Source: Candidatus Poribacteria bacterium
GTDB taxonomy: Bacteria; Poribacteria; WGA-4E; WGA-3G
Reading direction: 5' to 3'
DNA: 56,196 bases
Assembly (NCBI GenBank): GCA_022819945.1
Contig: JAJEGI010000020.1
Location: forward strand, 1 to 56,196
Below the pieces are notes generated by a model. It saw only the letters and a list, made by a program, of their open reading frames with translations. It was not told the DNA's origin and made no database searches. The translations under genes were made by a program, and so were the position numbers. Of this stretch, positions 1-8,115 are shown piece by piece. Numbering within the stretch: position 1 is the first letter of the stretch; each line of letters starts with the position of its first letter.

Positions 1-32
1 GCATGTTCTGTGAAGAGCTACCTCGTAGGTCT

Positions 33-80
33 GAAGAAACACCCCAAGCAAAAACACCTCTCCATTTCATTACGGACTAT
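33..80 (+). repeat. Dispersed repeat copy with GAAGAAACACCC core
   Basis: This stretch starts with GAAGAAACACCCCAAGCAAA and continues into a CTCCATT-CATTACG segment. A nearly identical copy lies in inverted orientation at 1022-1067, so the pair brackets trmB. Shorter copies of the core occur at 933-953, 13643-13698 and, inverted, 29967-29987. It encodes nothing recognisable, and the rest of the first 145 bases holds no gene. Confidence 0.7.
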
Positions 81-145
81 CGTTTTTGTTTTTTCATCAG
101 AAACCCGATTTGGACATCGGACAAATCGGAGCAGAAACACAATAT

Positions 146-853
146 TTAAAAAGACAAAACTTTCTCATACACTGCCCGATAGATAGATCTACCTTCCAAG
201 ACATACTTTATCTCAAAGTTAGTAGCGATATCTTGATCCGGTCTGAGATCTACGTCAACAGGACGGAGTACGGGCAAATCTGCAAGTCGCTCCTGAATCT
301 CCCAAAAGTATGCTTCATAATCCGTCACAACATACAACCGACCGTCATCCGAATTGAGTGTGCGCGTCAAGGCTTCCAGAAAGTCTTGATTCCGAAAAAT
401 TCGGCGTTTCTGCTGCCGTTTCTTCGGCCACGGGTCCGGGAAATAGATATGATATGCTTGTACGGACACTGCAGGCACATATCGCGTCAAGAAGTAGTTG
501 GCATCCGTCCACGCCAACCGAACATTTGAAAACGTCCCAGACGCTCTATCGACCCCGAAATGCCGCATATACTTCTCAAACCGCTCCCGCGTCAATTCGA
601 CGTACTTCTGCGCACGCTCTATACCGATATAGTTCACCTTCGGATGCCGTTTCGACGCTTCAAGCAGAAAACGCCCCTTACCGAATCCAATCTCTATTTC
701 CACCGGGTGCGTATTCCCGAAGAACGCTTCCCAATCAATCGGCGCAGCCACCTCACTGAGCGGAACAGTGTGTTCTGCAATAATATCAATGATCTGGGAA
801 TGCGAAGTCGTATTCTGATAGTAGAGATCATTGTAGTCAGGATTTTCACGCAT
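146..853 (-). CDS. trmB: tRNA (guanine-N7-)-methyltransferase
   Basis: The protein transfers a methyl group from S-adenosylmethionine to N7 of guanine 46 in the variable loop of tRNAs, in the cytosol. The 235-residue length is normal for the family. The SAM-binding motif EIGFGKG sits at residues 54-60, and the family signature IYFPDPWPKKR followed by a basic QQKRR stretch sits at about 136-151. The ATG start leaves the usual short leader before the Rossmann fold. The gene stands alone on the minus strand between two inverted copies of a dispersed repeat, with a MITE-like element upstream, so it is probably transcribed by itself. Identification is secure from the motifs; its exact tRNA targets are inferred from the family. 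Confidence 0.95.
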   Translation of the reverse strand: MRENPDYNDLYYQNTTSHSQIIDIIAEHTVPLSEVAAPIDWEAFFGNTHPVEIEIGFGKGRFLLEASKRHPKVNYIGIERAQKYVELTRERFEKYMRHFGVDRASGTFSNVRLAWTDANYFLTRYVPAVSVQAYHIYFPDPWPKKRQQKRRIFRNQDFLEALTRTLNSDDGRLYVVTDYEAYFWEIQERLADLPVLRPVDVDLRPDQDIATNFEIKYVLEGRSIYRAVYEKVLSF

Positions 854-870
854 TTTTTCTCAGTTTCTTC

Positions 871-1019
871 TTATAGTAAATCCCATAATTATTTGCACAC
901 AAGGTAGATTCGTAGGGGCTGGGTTACCCTATAAGAAACACCCAAGCAAAAACCCCCTACGAAGGTGCAATGCAGGGTCCTATCGCGAAACGTAAACATA
1001 TTTTCGGATTTTACTATAA
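871..1019. mobile_element. MITE-like element with TTATAGTAAA termini
   Basis: Both ends begin TTATAGTAAA when read inward, and the similarity continues imperfectly for about 25 bases. The 149-bp interior has no coding potential and contains a GAAACACCCAAGC repeat core at 933-953 and a half copy of the GGGGCTGGGT hairpin repeat at 914-923. A second element with matching ends lies at 7954-8081. Terminal inverted repeats plus small size suggest a non-autonomous transposable element, possibly with a TA target; no transposase is in the window. Confidence 0.5.
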
Positions 1020-1045
1020 AACATAGTTCGTAATGTAATGGAGAT

Positions 1046-1141
1046 GTTTTTGCTTGGGTGTTTCTTCATAGATATACGGAATAAGACGCTAAAGCATCAA
1101 ACACCCCTGACCGAACCGCAAGGTATTATAGAAAATTGTGG
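1046..1141 (+). repeat. Degenerate copy of the RBS-carrying repeat
   Basis: This block runs from GTTTTTGCTTGGGTGTTTC through ATAGATATAC and CCTGACCGAACCGCAAGG to an A-rich end. It aligns over its whole length with 29967-30056, where the same block supplies the ribosome binding site and start codon of trpB. Here the terminal ATG is ATTG and no plus-strand gene follows, so this copy looks inert. It lies just past the 3' end of the minus-strand dehydrogenase gene. Confidence 0.6.
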
Positions 1142-1875
1142 AGATGCGTTTTAACCAGATTGTCTTCGGGCTGATACCCCAACACCTCAACAGCACCGCT
1201 TATATCAAGATAACTCTGCTGATACCCATCAGAGTTTGCAGACCGTCCATACGTAATCAAATACTTAACCGGTCCATCGTAATCAACAGCCAAACCAAAG
1301 AGTTGGACACAATCTCGGGGTGTGAGCAGTGTGCTACAGTGCCGAATCCCACTCGGTTCATACGTCCCGTTGAAACTCCCGATACGGATGCTAATGAACC
1401 GCATATCGTGCGCATCAACAAGATACCGTCCCGCAATCTCTGCCATCCCCTTCATCGCACCGTACCAGCCATCAGGACGAAACTGATCGCCTGTCGAAAA
1501 CCGAGGCGGAGAACTCAACCGCTCGTTCCATCCCGATACATGATTCGTACTGGCATACACAATCTTCTGAATACCGCCCGCTCGTGCTGCATCAAATATA
1601 TTCATAGATGCCCCGATGTCGCTAACTTCATCCGGTGCCTTCACAACTGAATTTTGACGTATATAAGCCAGATGCACCAAGACATCCTGATCACGACACA
1701 GTTCATGCATCGCTGCGTAGTCCCGAATATCCGCCTGCACCACGCGCGAATTTGCATCCACAATCGGGTTAATATCCATCAACGTTAATGTATAAGTATC
1801 CTGTTCTTCCCAAGCCTTCCAGAGCGCGGTGCCGACTGTACCAGCCGCACCTGTAATAAGTACGCGTTGCTTCAT
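1126..1875 (-). CDS. NAD-dependent epimerase/dehydratase (extended SDR)
   Basis: This is a 249-residue extended short-chain dehydrogenase/reductase. The nucleotide-binding motif TGAAGTVG lies at residues 8-15, an acidic Asp follows the second strand (LMDIN), and the catalytic pair is Tyr138 and Lys142 in YGAMK, with Ser109-Thr110 as the likely catalytic hydroxyl region. Length and layout resemble uronate dehydrogenase and small sugar epimerases rather than the 310-330 residue GalE type. It would oxidise or epimerise a nucleotide-free sugar or sugar acid, but the substrate cannot be read from the sequence. It lies downstream of glnD on the same strand with a roughly 96-bp gap holding a hairpin, so co-transcription is possible but unproven. 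Confidence 0.85.
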   Translation of the reverse strand: MKQRVLITGAAGTVGTALWKAWEEQDTYTLTLMDINPIVDANSRVVQADIRDYAAMHELCRDQDVLVHLAYIRQNSVVKAPDEVSDIGASMNIFDAARAGGIQKIVYASTNHVSGWNERLSSPPRFSTGDQFRPDGWYGAMKGMAEIAGRYLVDAHDMRFISIRIGSFNGTYEPSGIRHCSTLLTPRDCVQLFGLAVDYDGPVKYLITYGRSANSDGYQQSYLDISGAVEVLGYQPEDNLVKTHLHNFL

Positions 1876-1927
1876 TTTTGTCTATTCCTTGCGGTCAATC
1901 CCGTTTGTTTTTTCCACAGAAAAGATG

Positions 1928-1956
1928 CGTAGAGGCTGGGTGACCCAGTCCCTACG
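1928..1956. repeat. Palindromic intergenic hairpin repeat
   Basis: Two 14-base arms, CGTAGAGGCTGGGT and ACCCAGTCCCTACG, flank a single base and pair with two mismatches that G-U pairing tolerates in RNA. A half copy lies at 911-923. It sits between glnD and the SDR gene and has no T-run, so it looks like a dispersed REP-type palindrome rather than a terminator. Confidence 0.6.
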
Positions 1957-1971
1957 TGAGACTTAGAATTT

Positions 1972-4692
1972 TTACGGTTCTCCATTCTCGGATTCCAACG
2001 CCGCCATAATATCCGCATGCACTGCTTTCGGGTCAGCCACAGGTTGGACATAGAACCGATCAATCGCCTGCCCACCTAACCCGGAACATTTACACATCTC
2101 AACGTTCAATCCGAGTTTCGCCAAGATACCGCTGAAGTAGTGGAGGAACCCCATCTTCTCCTCACCGACAACGACAATCTCTGAGTAACTCCGTGCACTC
2201 TCAACAGTGACCTCATCAACTTGCCATGTCTCATTCAGATTCACATAATGCTTCTCAAAAATCTGGACGAGTGTAACCTCCTCTGCAAGGAGACTCCGGA
2301 TATCAAAGTCAAGGTCACGCTTGAGTTCTTCGTCAAGAGGCATCGGCTGCCCTTGATGATGGAGCGGTTGATGCACAAGCCGATAAATTTCAAGTTCAAT
2401 ATTCGTATCCTGTTTCGTATAGACGCGTGCATCGCGAACATCTATGCCGTTCGCGAAAAAGAGACCACTCACTGTGTGCAACTTGCCGATACGACTCGGG
2501 CTACAGAGATGTAGCTCAGTAAATCCGGGACGGTCAACAAATTGGACGATCCCCGTGATGGATGTCGCTCCAGCTTCCGGAACAGCGGCTTCGGCCTGCG
2601 TTGTCATCTTTATATGCATAGCGATCTCCTCAGGAGAAACGCTAATACGGTAAGAAACCGGCATGTGGTGAAGGAATTGCTGAAACTCTTCAACAGGCGC
2701 GAAGGCTCCCCACTGCGTCTCCTCCTGACCCACAAAGCGAGTCCGAGCGACTTCATACAAACTCTTCAGATTATGTTTAACCACATGGCTGAAGTTCTGT
2801 GAACCGTTGGCTTTGGAATCGCAATAGGTGAGCAGATACAGCGCAGTCAGACGCTCCAACGAGTTGACCTTCTTACAGAACTCAGCGATCGTGCTTTCAT
2901 CCCAATGGTGATAACGTGCCAAATCTATCATTGCAAGGTGCTCACGGATGAGAAAGCAGATATCATCTGTTTGTTGGGAATTGAACCCAAATTCCGGGGC
3001 GATGCGTTCCGCTTTTGCCGCACCCGTTATCGGATGGCTCGGATCCGGCTTATCTATATCGTGAAGGAAAAGTGCCATATAAAGCGGACTTGAATCTGAA
3101 AGTGAGCGAAACGCAGTATTAAGTTCCTCCAATTCGGAAGCCGGAGACGGCGACACCGGTGAACCAAAACCGCCTGCACCACCAAATGGGCTACTCGACT
3201 CCGTTTGACGAATTTCGTCAAGATACCCAATCGCAACGAGCGTATGTTTCCCAACTGTATAAGGATCAAGACTCCGTTCGCTCCGAGTCATCATCGCGCG
3301 CTCAAAAAGCTCCCCACCTTCCCCTAAATGAGACAAGATATTGAGCCTATGTAAACGGGTTAGGGTCTTCGCTACATCTCCCGGTATATTTAACAATTCC
3401 GCCATCCGCTCCTGGAAAGTGCCCCAATCAAACGCATGAACATAGCGGGAAATAAATGTCGAAAGCGAGGCATCAATCTCAAAATCGTACTGTTGGAAAT
3501 AGGTGAACAACGTAAAGAGTTCGCCTGCATCAAGCTCACCGAAGTTATTGTCAATACAGTATAGCAAATCCGTCCGCACCGCAAGCACATCGGAGATAGG
3601 AATCCCGTTTGCCAGCATTTTACGAGTTAACAGTTCCGCCTTGAAATGCAAATATTTTGCCTTCGCATAATATTCCGCCATGAACGCGTAACGACCTTCG
3701 TCCGTTTCATCTGTTAATCCAAGAACACGAGCGATCTGTGCCTGCAGCATGTCGCCTTTTTCAGGATGGTAACTGAGATCATCATGCGGCGCATCGGCAA
3801 GTACATGCAGCAGATTCCGCACCTTGAATACAAAATCAAGCGACGGCATCAGTTCATCATCAGTATACTGTTCGTAGAGTTCAGGAATTGATATAAAGTC
3901 TGGAAGTCCACATATCCAGAGCGCGTATTGAAGCGTCCGCAGTCCACCGCGTCCCGTCTTCACATTCGGTTGATTGAGATAGATAGTCTCCTCAGAAGCC
4001 TTGAAAGCGTCCGCCTTAGACTTTAGCAGGTCCAGTACAAGCGAAATATCCGACTTTTCAGAATGCACCACCTTTCGGAAACGCTCCGTCAGCGTCGCGG
4101 CACCCACAATAAACCGCATATCAATCAGCGCAGTCATATCTTGGTAGTTCCACTGCGCGACATCCGCAAGCGGTCGATAGATAAAACTGAACTCAAATCC
4201 CGGAATCACCGAGTGGAGGCTGTCAAAAAAATCGTAGAACCATCGGATCAGTTCAAGTGTGCTCTCATCGTAAATATCCTCTAAATCCACAGAGGAAGTA
4301 TAGACAACATCCACATCCGAAAAATAGCAAAGTTCATTTCTGCCGTAACTACCAACGCCATAAAGCGCGACATCCGGCACCCATTCCTCCAATTCTGCTT
4401 CTAAATCGGCGGTATCAACGTCTGGAAGTTCCTTCAGCACGTCAATCTGTTTCTGGTATTCATCCCGAATCTGGAAAGAAGCGACCTCATAAACCTTCTG
4501 AATCACCACATCCCACATCTGCGCGTGGATATAGCAGGCCCCGAATCCGCTTTCGCCCTCCAAGATACGCGCTTTTAGCTGCTCCCGCTCGGATTGGATG
4601 AAAGCCACCAGTTGCTTTTGTAACGCCTCAAAAGGCACCTCCAAGCTCGGCACGTATGTATTAAGTCGTTTTGCGATCTGTGTGTTATCCAT
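1972..4692 (-). CDS. glnD: [Protein-PII] uridylyltransferase / uridylyl-removing enzyme
   Basis: GlnD senses glutamine and adds or removes nucleotide groups on the PII protein, steering nitrogen assimilation. All family domains are visible in the 906 residues: a nucleotidyltransferase motif GSYGRNEL with SDVD (Gly114 to Asp128), a linker with GRGGLR, an HD phosphohydrolase domain with a conserved His in GKHTLV and LFLHD, and two C-terminal ACT domains that would bind glutamine. The second Gly of the classical GG motif is Ser, which is tolerated in this superfamily, and the HHL motif of the HD domain reads EHL. The likely substrate GlnB is encoded at 46894-47232, but that protein has no Tyr51, so either another PII exists or the target residue differs. 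Confidence 0.9.
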   Translation of the reverse strand: MDNTQIAKRLNTYVPSLEVPFEALQKQLVAFIQSEREQLKARILEGESGFGACYIHAQMWDVVIQKVYEVASFQIRDEYQKQIDVLKELPDVDTADLEAELEEWVPDVALYGVGSYGRNELCYFSDVDVVYTSSVDLEDIYDESTLELIRWFYDFFDSLHSVIPGFEFSFIYRPLADVAQWNYQDMTALIDMRFIVGAATLTERFRKVVHSEKSDISLVLDLLKSKADAFKASEETIYLNQPNVKTGRGGLRTLQYALWICGLPDFISIPELYEQYTDDELMPSLDFVFKVRNLLHVLADAPHDDLSYHPEKGDMLQAQIARVLGLTDETDEGRYAFMAEYYAKAKYLHFKAELLTRKMLANGIPISDVLAVRTDLLYCIDNNFGELDAGELFTLFTYFQQYDFEIDASLSTFISRYVHAFDWGTFQERMAELLNIPGDVAKTLTRLHRLNILSHLGEGGELFERAMMTRSERSLDPYTVGKHTLVAIGYLDEIRQTESSSPFGGAGGFGSPVSPSPASELEELNTAFRSLSDSSPLYMALFLHDIDKPDPSHPITGAAKAERIAPEFGFNSQQTDDICFLIREHLAMIDLARYHHWDESTIAEFCKKVNSLERLTALYLLTYCDSKANGSQNFSHVVKHNLKSLYEVARTRFVGQEETQWGAFAPVEEFQQFLHHMPVSYRISVSPEEIAMHIKMTTQAEAAVPEAGATSITGIVQFVDRPGFTELHLCSPSRIGKLHTVSGLFFANGIDVRDARVYTKQDTNIELEIYRLVHQPLHHQGQPMPLDEELKRDLDFDIRSLLAEEVTLVQIFEKHYVNLNETWQVDEVTVESARSYSEIVVVGEEKMGFLHYFSGILAKLGLNVEMCKCSGLGGQAIDRFYVQPVADPKAVHADIMAALESENGEP

Positions 4693-4781
4693 TTCCCCTT
4701 ACCCCCAATATATTAACGCAGTCCAATTGGCGCGTAGTTACCTCCAAACAACGAAATGACTAAGTGATACATTATAAACGC

Positions 4782-4810
4782 ATTATACATCAAATACGGA
4801 AAAAAAACAA
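4782..4810 (-). promoter_or_regulatory. Predicted sigma70 promoter of glnD
   Basis: On the minus strand TATAAT (4782-4787) follows TTGTTT (4805-4810) with a 17-bp spacer containing a T-run. It lies about 90 bp upstream of the glnD start and is divergent to the promoter at 4853-4881. The -10 box is perfect and the -35 is weak. Confidence 0.5.
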
Positions 4811-4852
4811 CTGTCGTTTCAATCACGCTTCCTATAGAACGCTACTTTTTCC

Positions 4853-4881
4853 TTGACACGCTTTTCTAACCTTGTTAATAT
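4853..4881 (+). promoter_or_regulatory. Near-consensus sigma70 promoter
   Basis: TTGACA (4853-4858) and TAATAT (4876-4881) are separated by exactly 17 bp. Transcription would start near 4888, giving a 15-nt leader with the GGGAG ribosome binding site just before the ATG at 4903. Confidence 0.75.
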
Positions 4882-4902
4882 GCAAAATCGGGAGAACCTG
4901 AA

Positions 4903-5964
4903 ATGAGCAACACCAAACATCGCGTAGCCATCATCGGGTGTGGACGGATGGGACAGAACTATGCAGAAGCGTATGCCACCTATCCCGACACAGAGATTGT
5001 CGCGATCGTCGATACCAATGCCCAACGGCGAGGTGTCCTCGGCACGCGCTTCGGTGTTGCTGCCCTTTACGCAGATGTAGACGCACTATTGCGCGACACC
5101 GTGCCAGATATAGCAGTCGTTGTCACACCCACCAAGTATATGAAAGATGCCGTAATCGCATGCGCTGAAGCCGGGGTTAAAGGCATCTCTACAGAAAAAC
5201 CGATCGCTGCACGTCTCGAAGATGCCGATGCAATGGTCAACGCGTGTGCAGAACGCGGCATCGTGTTCGCTGGAGGCAATCTGCAACGCGCAATGAACGA
5301 AGTCCAAGAAGCCGCATCCCGACTCCATAACGGCGAATTTGGGGACATCCGAGGGGCGAGTGTCCACGGGTTCGGTGGCGAAATCTCTGGCGGCGGTTGC
5401 CAACACATCTCGGTGCTAAGGCTCTTCACGAACGCTGAAGTTGAAGAAATCATCGCATGGGGCACTCCGACCAAAGCGTTAAACGCAGATACCGATGAAG
5501 GCTTAATCATCAACGGACACTTCCATCTTACAAATGGATTGGCATGCAACGTATTTGGAACACCAACGACCTGCCGCGGCGTAGACGTTTGGACAGACGA
5601 ATGCCTCGTCCGTTGGGACTGGAACCCACCAGAGATTTTCAAAGGCTATGACCGGCACGGCAATCGTATCCGACTCGAACCCAACTACAATTCGTACCCA
5701 TGGAGTGAATTCAGTTACCTCACCGGTTCAATCCGCTCTTTTTTGGCAGCAGTTGATGGTAACGGGCACCCCTGGATTACCGGCGCGGATCTCCGACAAG
5801 CGTTAGAAGTAGCAATCGCAGCAAAACTCTCCGCAACCCGAAACAGTGCTCCCGTCAAATTACCGTTAGAAGATAGATCCCTAACACTCTACCCACGTCC
5901 CTACCGATGGCTCGGTGGTGACGCAACCGGCAAACCTCAAAGTATCGAAGAAGCGAAGTCGTAA
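4903..5964 (+). CDS. Gfo/Idh/MocA family oxidoreductase
   Basis: This 353-residue protein has the N-terminal Rossmann motif GCGRMG (residues 12-17) and the family signature EKP (98-100), where the Lys helps position nicotinamide and substrate. The C-terminal half carries the family's beta-sheet substrate domain. It would oxidise or reduce a hydroxyl of a sugar, inositol or similar compound using NAD(P); the substrate is not known. The ATG is preceded by GGGAG at good spacing and by a near-perfect promoter. A PhyH dioxygenase gene follows 48 bp downstream and a second family member after that, so these three probably form one catabolic operon. Confidence 0.9.
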   Translation: MSNTKHRVAIIGCGRMGQNYAEAYATYPDTEIVAIVDTNAQRRGVLGTRFGVAALYADVDALLRDTVPDIAVVVTPTKYMKDAVIACAEAGVKGISTEKPIAARLEDADAMVNACAERGIVFAGGNLQRAMNEVQEAASRLHNGEFGDIRGASVHGFGGEISGGGCQHISVLRLFTNAEVEEIIAWGTPTKALNADTDEGLIINGHFHLTNGLACNVFGTPTTCRGVDVWTDECLVRWDWNPPEIFKGYDRHGNRIRLEPNYNSYPWSEFSYLTGSIRSFLAAVDGNGHPWITGADLRQALEVAIAAKLSATRNSAPVKLPLEDRSLTLYPRPYRWLGGDATGKPQSIEEAKS

Positions 5965-6012
5965 GCAGAAAGTCGTAGGCACGCGCCGTGTGCCGTAACA
6001 GGAGAGATAACG

Positions 6013-6801
6013 ATGAACGAAGATCAGAAATATCTATTCGATTTGACCGGATTCCTCATCGTCGAAAACGCGCTGACCGCAGAAGAAGTCGCACAATGCA
6101 ACGCCGCCATTGACCATCACATTGAGGCACTCAGAGAACGTGATAGCTCACTGGCAGGCGGCTCACCCGCACTCGTCGGTACCGCACACCGGATGGACAT
6201 GGGGGGGATGCTCTCATGGGAAAAACCGTGGTGTGAACCGTTCCGAAATCTACTCGTGCATCCGAACGTTAAACCATACCTTGTAGAGGTCTTAGGCAAA
6301 CAATATCGGCTCGACCACGGTCCCGGATTAATCGCTATGGAAAACGGAACAGAAGGCGGGACGCTACACGGTGGCGGGATTGAGCGTCCCAATTTTTCCG
6401 AAGCCTACTTCTTCAAATACGGGAGAATCTATACAGGTTTGACTGTCGTTGAATACATGCTCGCTGACGAAGGTCCCGGCGATGGCGGCTTGGCGATCAT
6501 ACCCGGCAGCCACAAGGCTAATCTGCCGTGTCCGAGCAATATGAAGCGATATGAGCAATATCAAAATCTGGTGCTTGAAGTTAACGCGAAAGCCGGCGAT
6601 GCAGTGATTTTCACTGAAACCTTGACACACGGCACGCTGCCGTGGAAAGGGGACCATCAACGACGCGCCCTACTCTACAAGTTCAGTCCCGGATTCCAGG
6701 CTTACAGCGCAGGCGCGCACCAGATTACATATCCCGATTACATTGAGGACATGTCCCCAGAACAACGAGAAGTCATGGAGGCACCCCACATCCGGCACTA
6801 A
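6013..6801 (+). CDS. PhyH-family dioxygenase-like protein with HGG in place of HxD
   Basis: This 262-residue protein belongs to the phytanoyl-CoA dioxygenase family of Fe(II)/2-oxoglutarate enzymes by overall pattern: an N-terminal GFLIVENAL segment, IIPGSHK (residues 162-168), a distal His206 in THGTLPW and a 2-oxoglutarate-type Arg217 or Arg218. The proximal iron motif, normally His-x-Asp, reads His119-Gly120-Gly121. In canonical members such as 8116-8940 the Asp is present. The same feature recurs in the related gene at 55625, which shares the EKYLFDL-G start and GMLSWE-PWC block. A missing carboxylate is known from Fe/2OG halogenases of the SyrB2 type, but it could also mean a different ligand set. 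Flanked by two Gfo/Idh/MocA genes. Confidence 0.85.
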   Translation: MNEDQKYLFDLTGFLIVENALTAEEVAQCNAAIDHHIEALRERDSSLAGGSPALVGTAHRMDMGGMLSWEKPWCEPFRNLLVHPNVKPYLVEVLGKQYRLDHGPGLIAMENGTEGGTLHGGGIERPNFSEAYFFKYGRIYTGLTVVEYMLADEGPGDGGLAIIPGSHKANLPCPSNMKRYEQYQNLVLEVNAKAGDAVIFTETLTHGTLPWKGDHQRRALLYKFSPGFQAYSAGAHQITYPDYIEDMSPEQREVMEAPHIRH

Positions 6802-6831
6802 ACCCGTTCAGGACTCACGCAGCTCCTCTTA

Positions 6832-6862
6832 AAGTCCCCCTGATAAGGGGATTTAGGGGGTT
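6832..6862. repeat. CCCCCTGATAAGGGG dispersed palindrome
   Basis: The sequence contains CCCCT-GATA-AGGGG followed by a GGGGG run, a motif recurrent between genes in many bacteria. It separates the dioxygenase at 6013 from the oxidoreductase at 6882 and could form a weak hairpin in the mRNA. No T-run follows, so it is not scored as a terminator. Confidence 0.4.
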
Positions 6863-6881
6863 AGAAATAAGGAGAGAACCC

Positions 6882-7823
6882 GTGTCAAATCTACGCGTTG
6901 CCGTCATCGGCTGCGGCGGCAGAGGCCGCGGCCACATGAAAATCCTCTCAGAATTTGACGATACCGACATCGTCGCTGTTTGCGACCCTGTTGAAACCGC
7001 ACGAAACAGTGCCGCGGATCCGTTCAACGTGTCAAACCGCTATGAGAGCATTGACGAGCTATTGGACAGCGAAACCTTAGACGCTATTTTCGTGGCTACA
7101 CCGGCGCATCTCAACGGCGAGGCGGCACTCCCGTGCTTTGAACGCGGTGTCCACACGCTCTTAGAAAAACCACCAGGGATGAGCGTCTCCGAGACAGTCG
7201 CCTTGCGTACTGCCGCAGAACAGACAGGTGCAAAAGGGATGGTAGGTTGGAACCGTCGCTTTCATCCGATCATCGTCGAAGCAAAACGCCAAGTTACCGC
7301 ACGCGGTCCCGTCACACAGATCGTCGGGGAATTCCACAAGAGTATTACCCGACTGACAGGCAGATTCCCAGAACACCTGATGGACAACATGTTCCTGGAG
7401 ACACCGATCCATGCACTTGATACGATCCGTGCCGTAGCCGAAGCCGATGTCCAAGAAGTGCATAGCGTCGTCCAGCGAACAATCTCAGATTACAAGGATG
7501 TCCACGCCGCACTCATTCTGTTTGACAACGGCTGCGTCGCGCAACACATCGCCAACTACACCACAGATGCACGCCTCGAACGCTACGAAATTCACGGCAG
7601 AGACATCTCTGCTTACCTTGAAGGGGTCTCCCAAGGCACCGTTTTTTGCGACGGAACGCAGCACAAACTCACTGAGGCAGGCACCGGCGGCACCGTTGAG
7701 CAGAACAGGTATTTCTTAGATTGCGTCAAATCCGACACCCCCGTTTCGTTCCCAGCAGCGAATCTTGACGAAGCCGTTAAAACCATGCAACTCGCTGAAG
7801 ATATCCTAAATGGACTCCGCTGA
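6882..7823 (+). CDS. Gfo/Idh/MocA family oxidoreductase, GTG start
   Basis: This 313-residue protein has the Rossmann motif GCGGRGRG near residue 10 and the EKP signature at 95-97. The shorter length than its neighbours (353 and 349 residues) suggests a compact C-terminal domain. It would catalyse NAD(P)-linked oxidation or reduction of a sugar-like substrate that cannot be named. The start is GTG at 6882, supported by AAGGAGAG at 6869-6876 and by the nucleotide-binding strand beginning at residue 4. It follows the PhyH gene at 6013 by 80 bp across a palindromic repeat and is followed by a 290-bp gap with a MITE-like element, so it probably ends the first operon. Confidence 0.88.
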   Translation: MSNLRVAVIGCGGRGRGHMKILSEFDDTDIVAVCDPVETARNSAADPFNVSNRYESIDELLDSETLDAIFVATPAHLNGEAALPCFERGVHTLLEKPPGMSVSETVALRTAAEQTGAKGMVGWNRRFHPIIVEAKRQVTARGPVTQIVGEFHKSITRLTGRFPEHLMDNMFLETPIHALDTIRAVAEADVQEVHSVVQRTISDYKDVHAALILFDNGCVAQHIANYTTDARLERYEIHGRDISAYLEGVSQGTVFCDGTQHKLTEAGTGGTVEQNRYFLDCVKSDTPVSFPAANLDEAVKTMQLAEDILNGLR

Positions 7824-7953
7824 TCAACGCGTTGGAACAGACGCTTGTAGGTTGGGTTGAACGGGAATCAAGTAAACGGAGATAGAAAAGAGACCTATCA
7901 AGTTTAGTAGAAAGCCTGAAGACACCCAAGAACGAGTGAAACCCAACGCTTTT

Positions 7954-8081
7954 TTATAGTGAATCGTAAAAATAAATAGACATCTTTGTAGCATAACCTT
8001 TTAGGTTGTGCCAGTCTGAATGCCTGTTATAGGCATTCAGACTGTTTGAGTGTGCCCAATTAATTATGGGTTTTACTATAA
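7954..8081. mobile_element. MITE-like element with strong internal hairpin
   Basis: The ends TTATAGTGAATCG and, inverted, TTATAGTAAAACCC match each other and the ends of 871-1019. Inside are two hairpins: GCATAACCT/AGGTTGTGC at 7991-8011 and a perfect 14-bp stem with a 5-base loop at 8012-8044. There is no coding potential. The element fills most of the 7824-8115 gap. Imperfect terminal repeats, small size and two copies in one window support a non-autonomous element. Confidence 0.55.
8012..8044. repeat. Perfect 14-bp hairpin
   Basis: CAGTCTGAATGCCT and AGGCATTCAGACTG pair perfectly around a GTTAT loop. There is no downstream T-run on either strand, so a structural role within the MITE-like element is more likely than termination. 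Confidence 0.7.
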
Positions 8082-8115
8082 TTCTCAAACTCACGTCTGA
8101 AGGGACAATTAAAAA

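Noticed and set aside
5067..5642. Long antisense ORF within the Gfo/Idh/MocA gene
   Set aside because: It has no family motif and is a shadow of the well-supported sense gene.
7905..7935. Further copy of the GAAGAAACACCC repeat
   Set aside because: Only GAAGACACCCAAG is similar and the match does not extend, so it was not counted.
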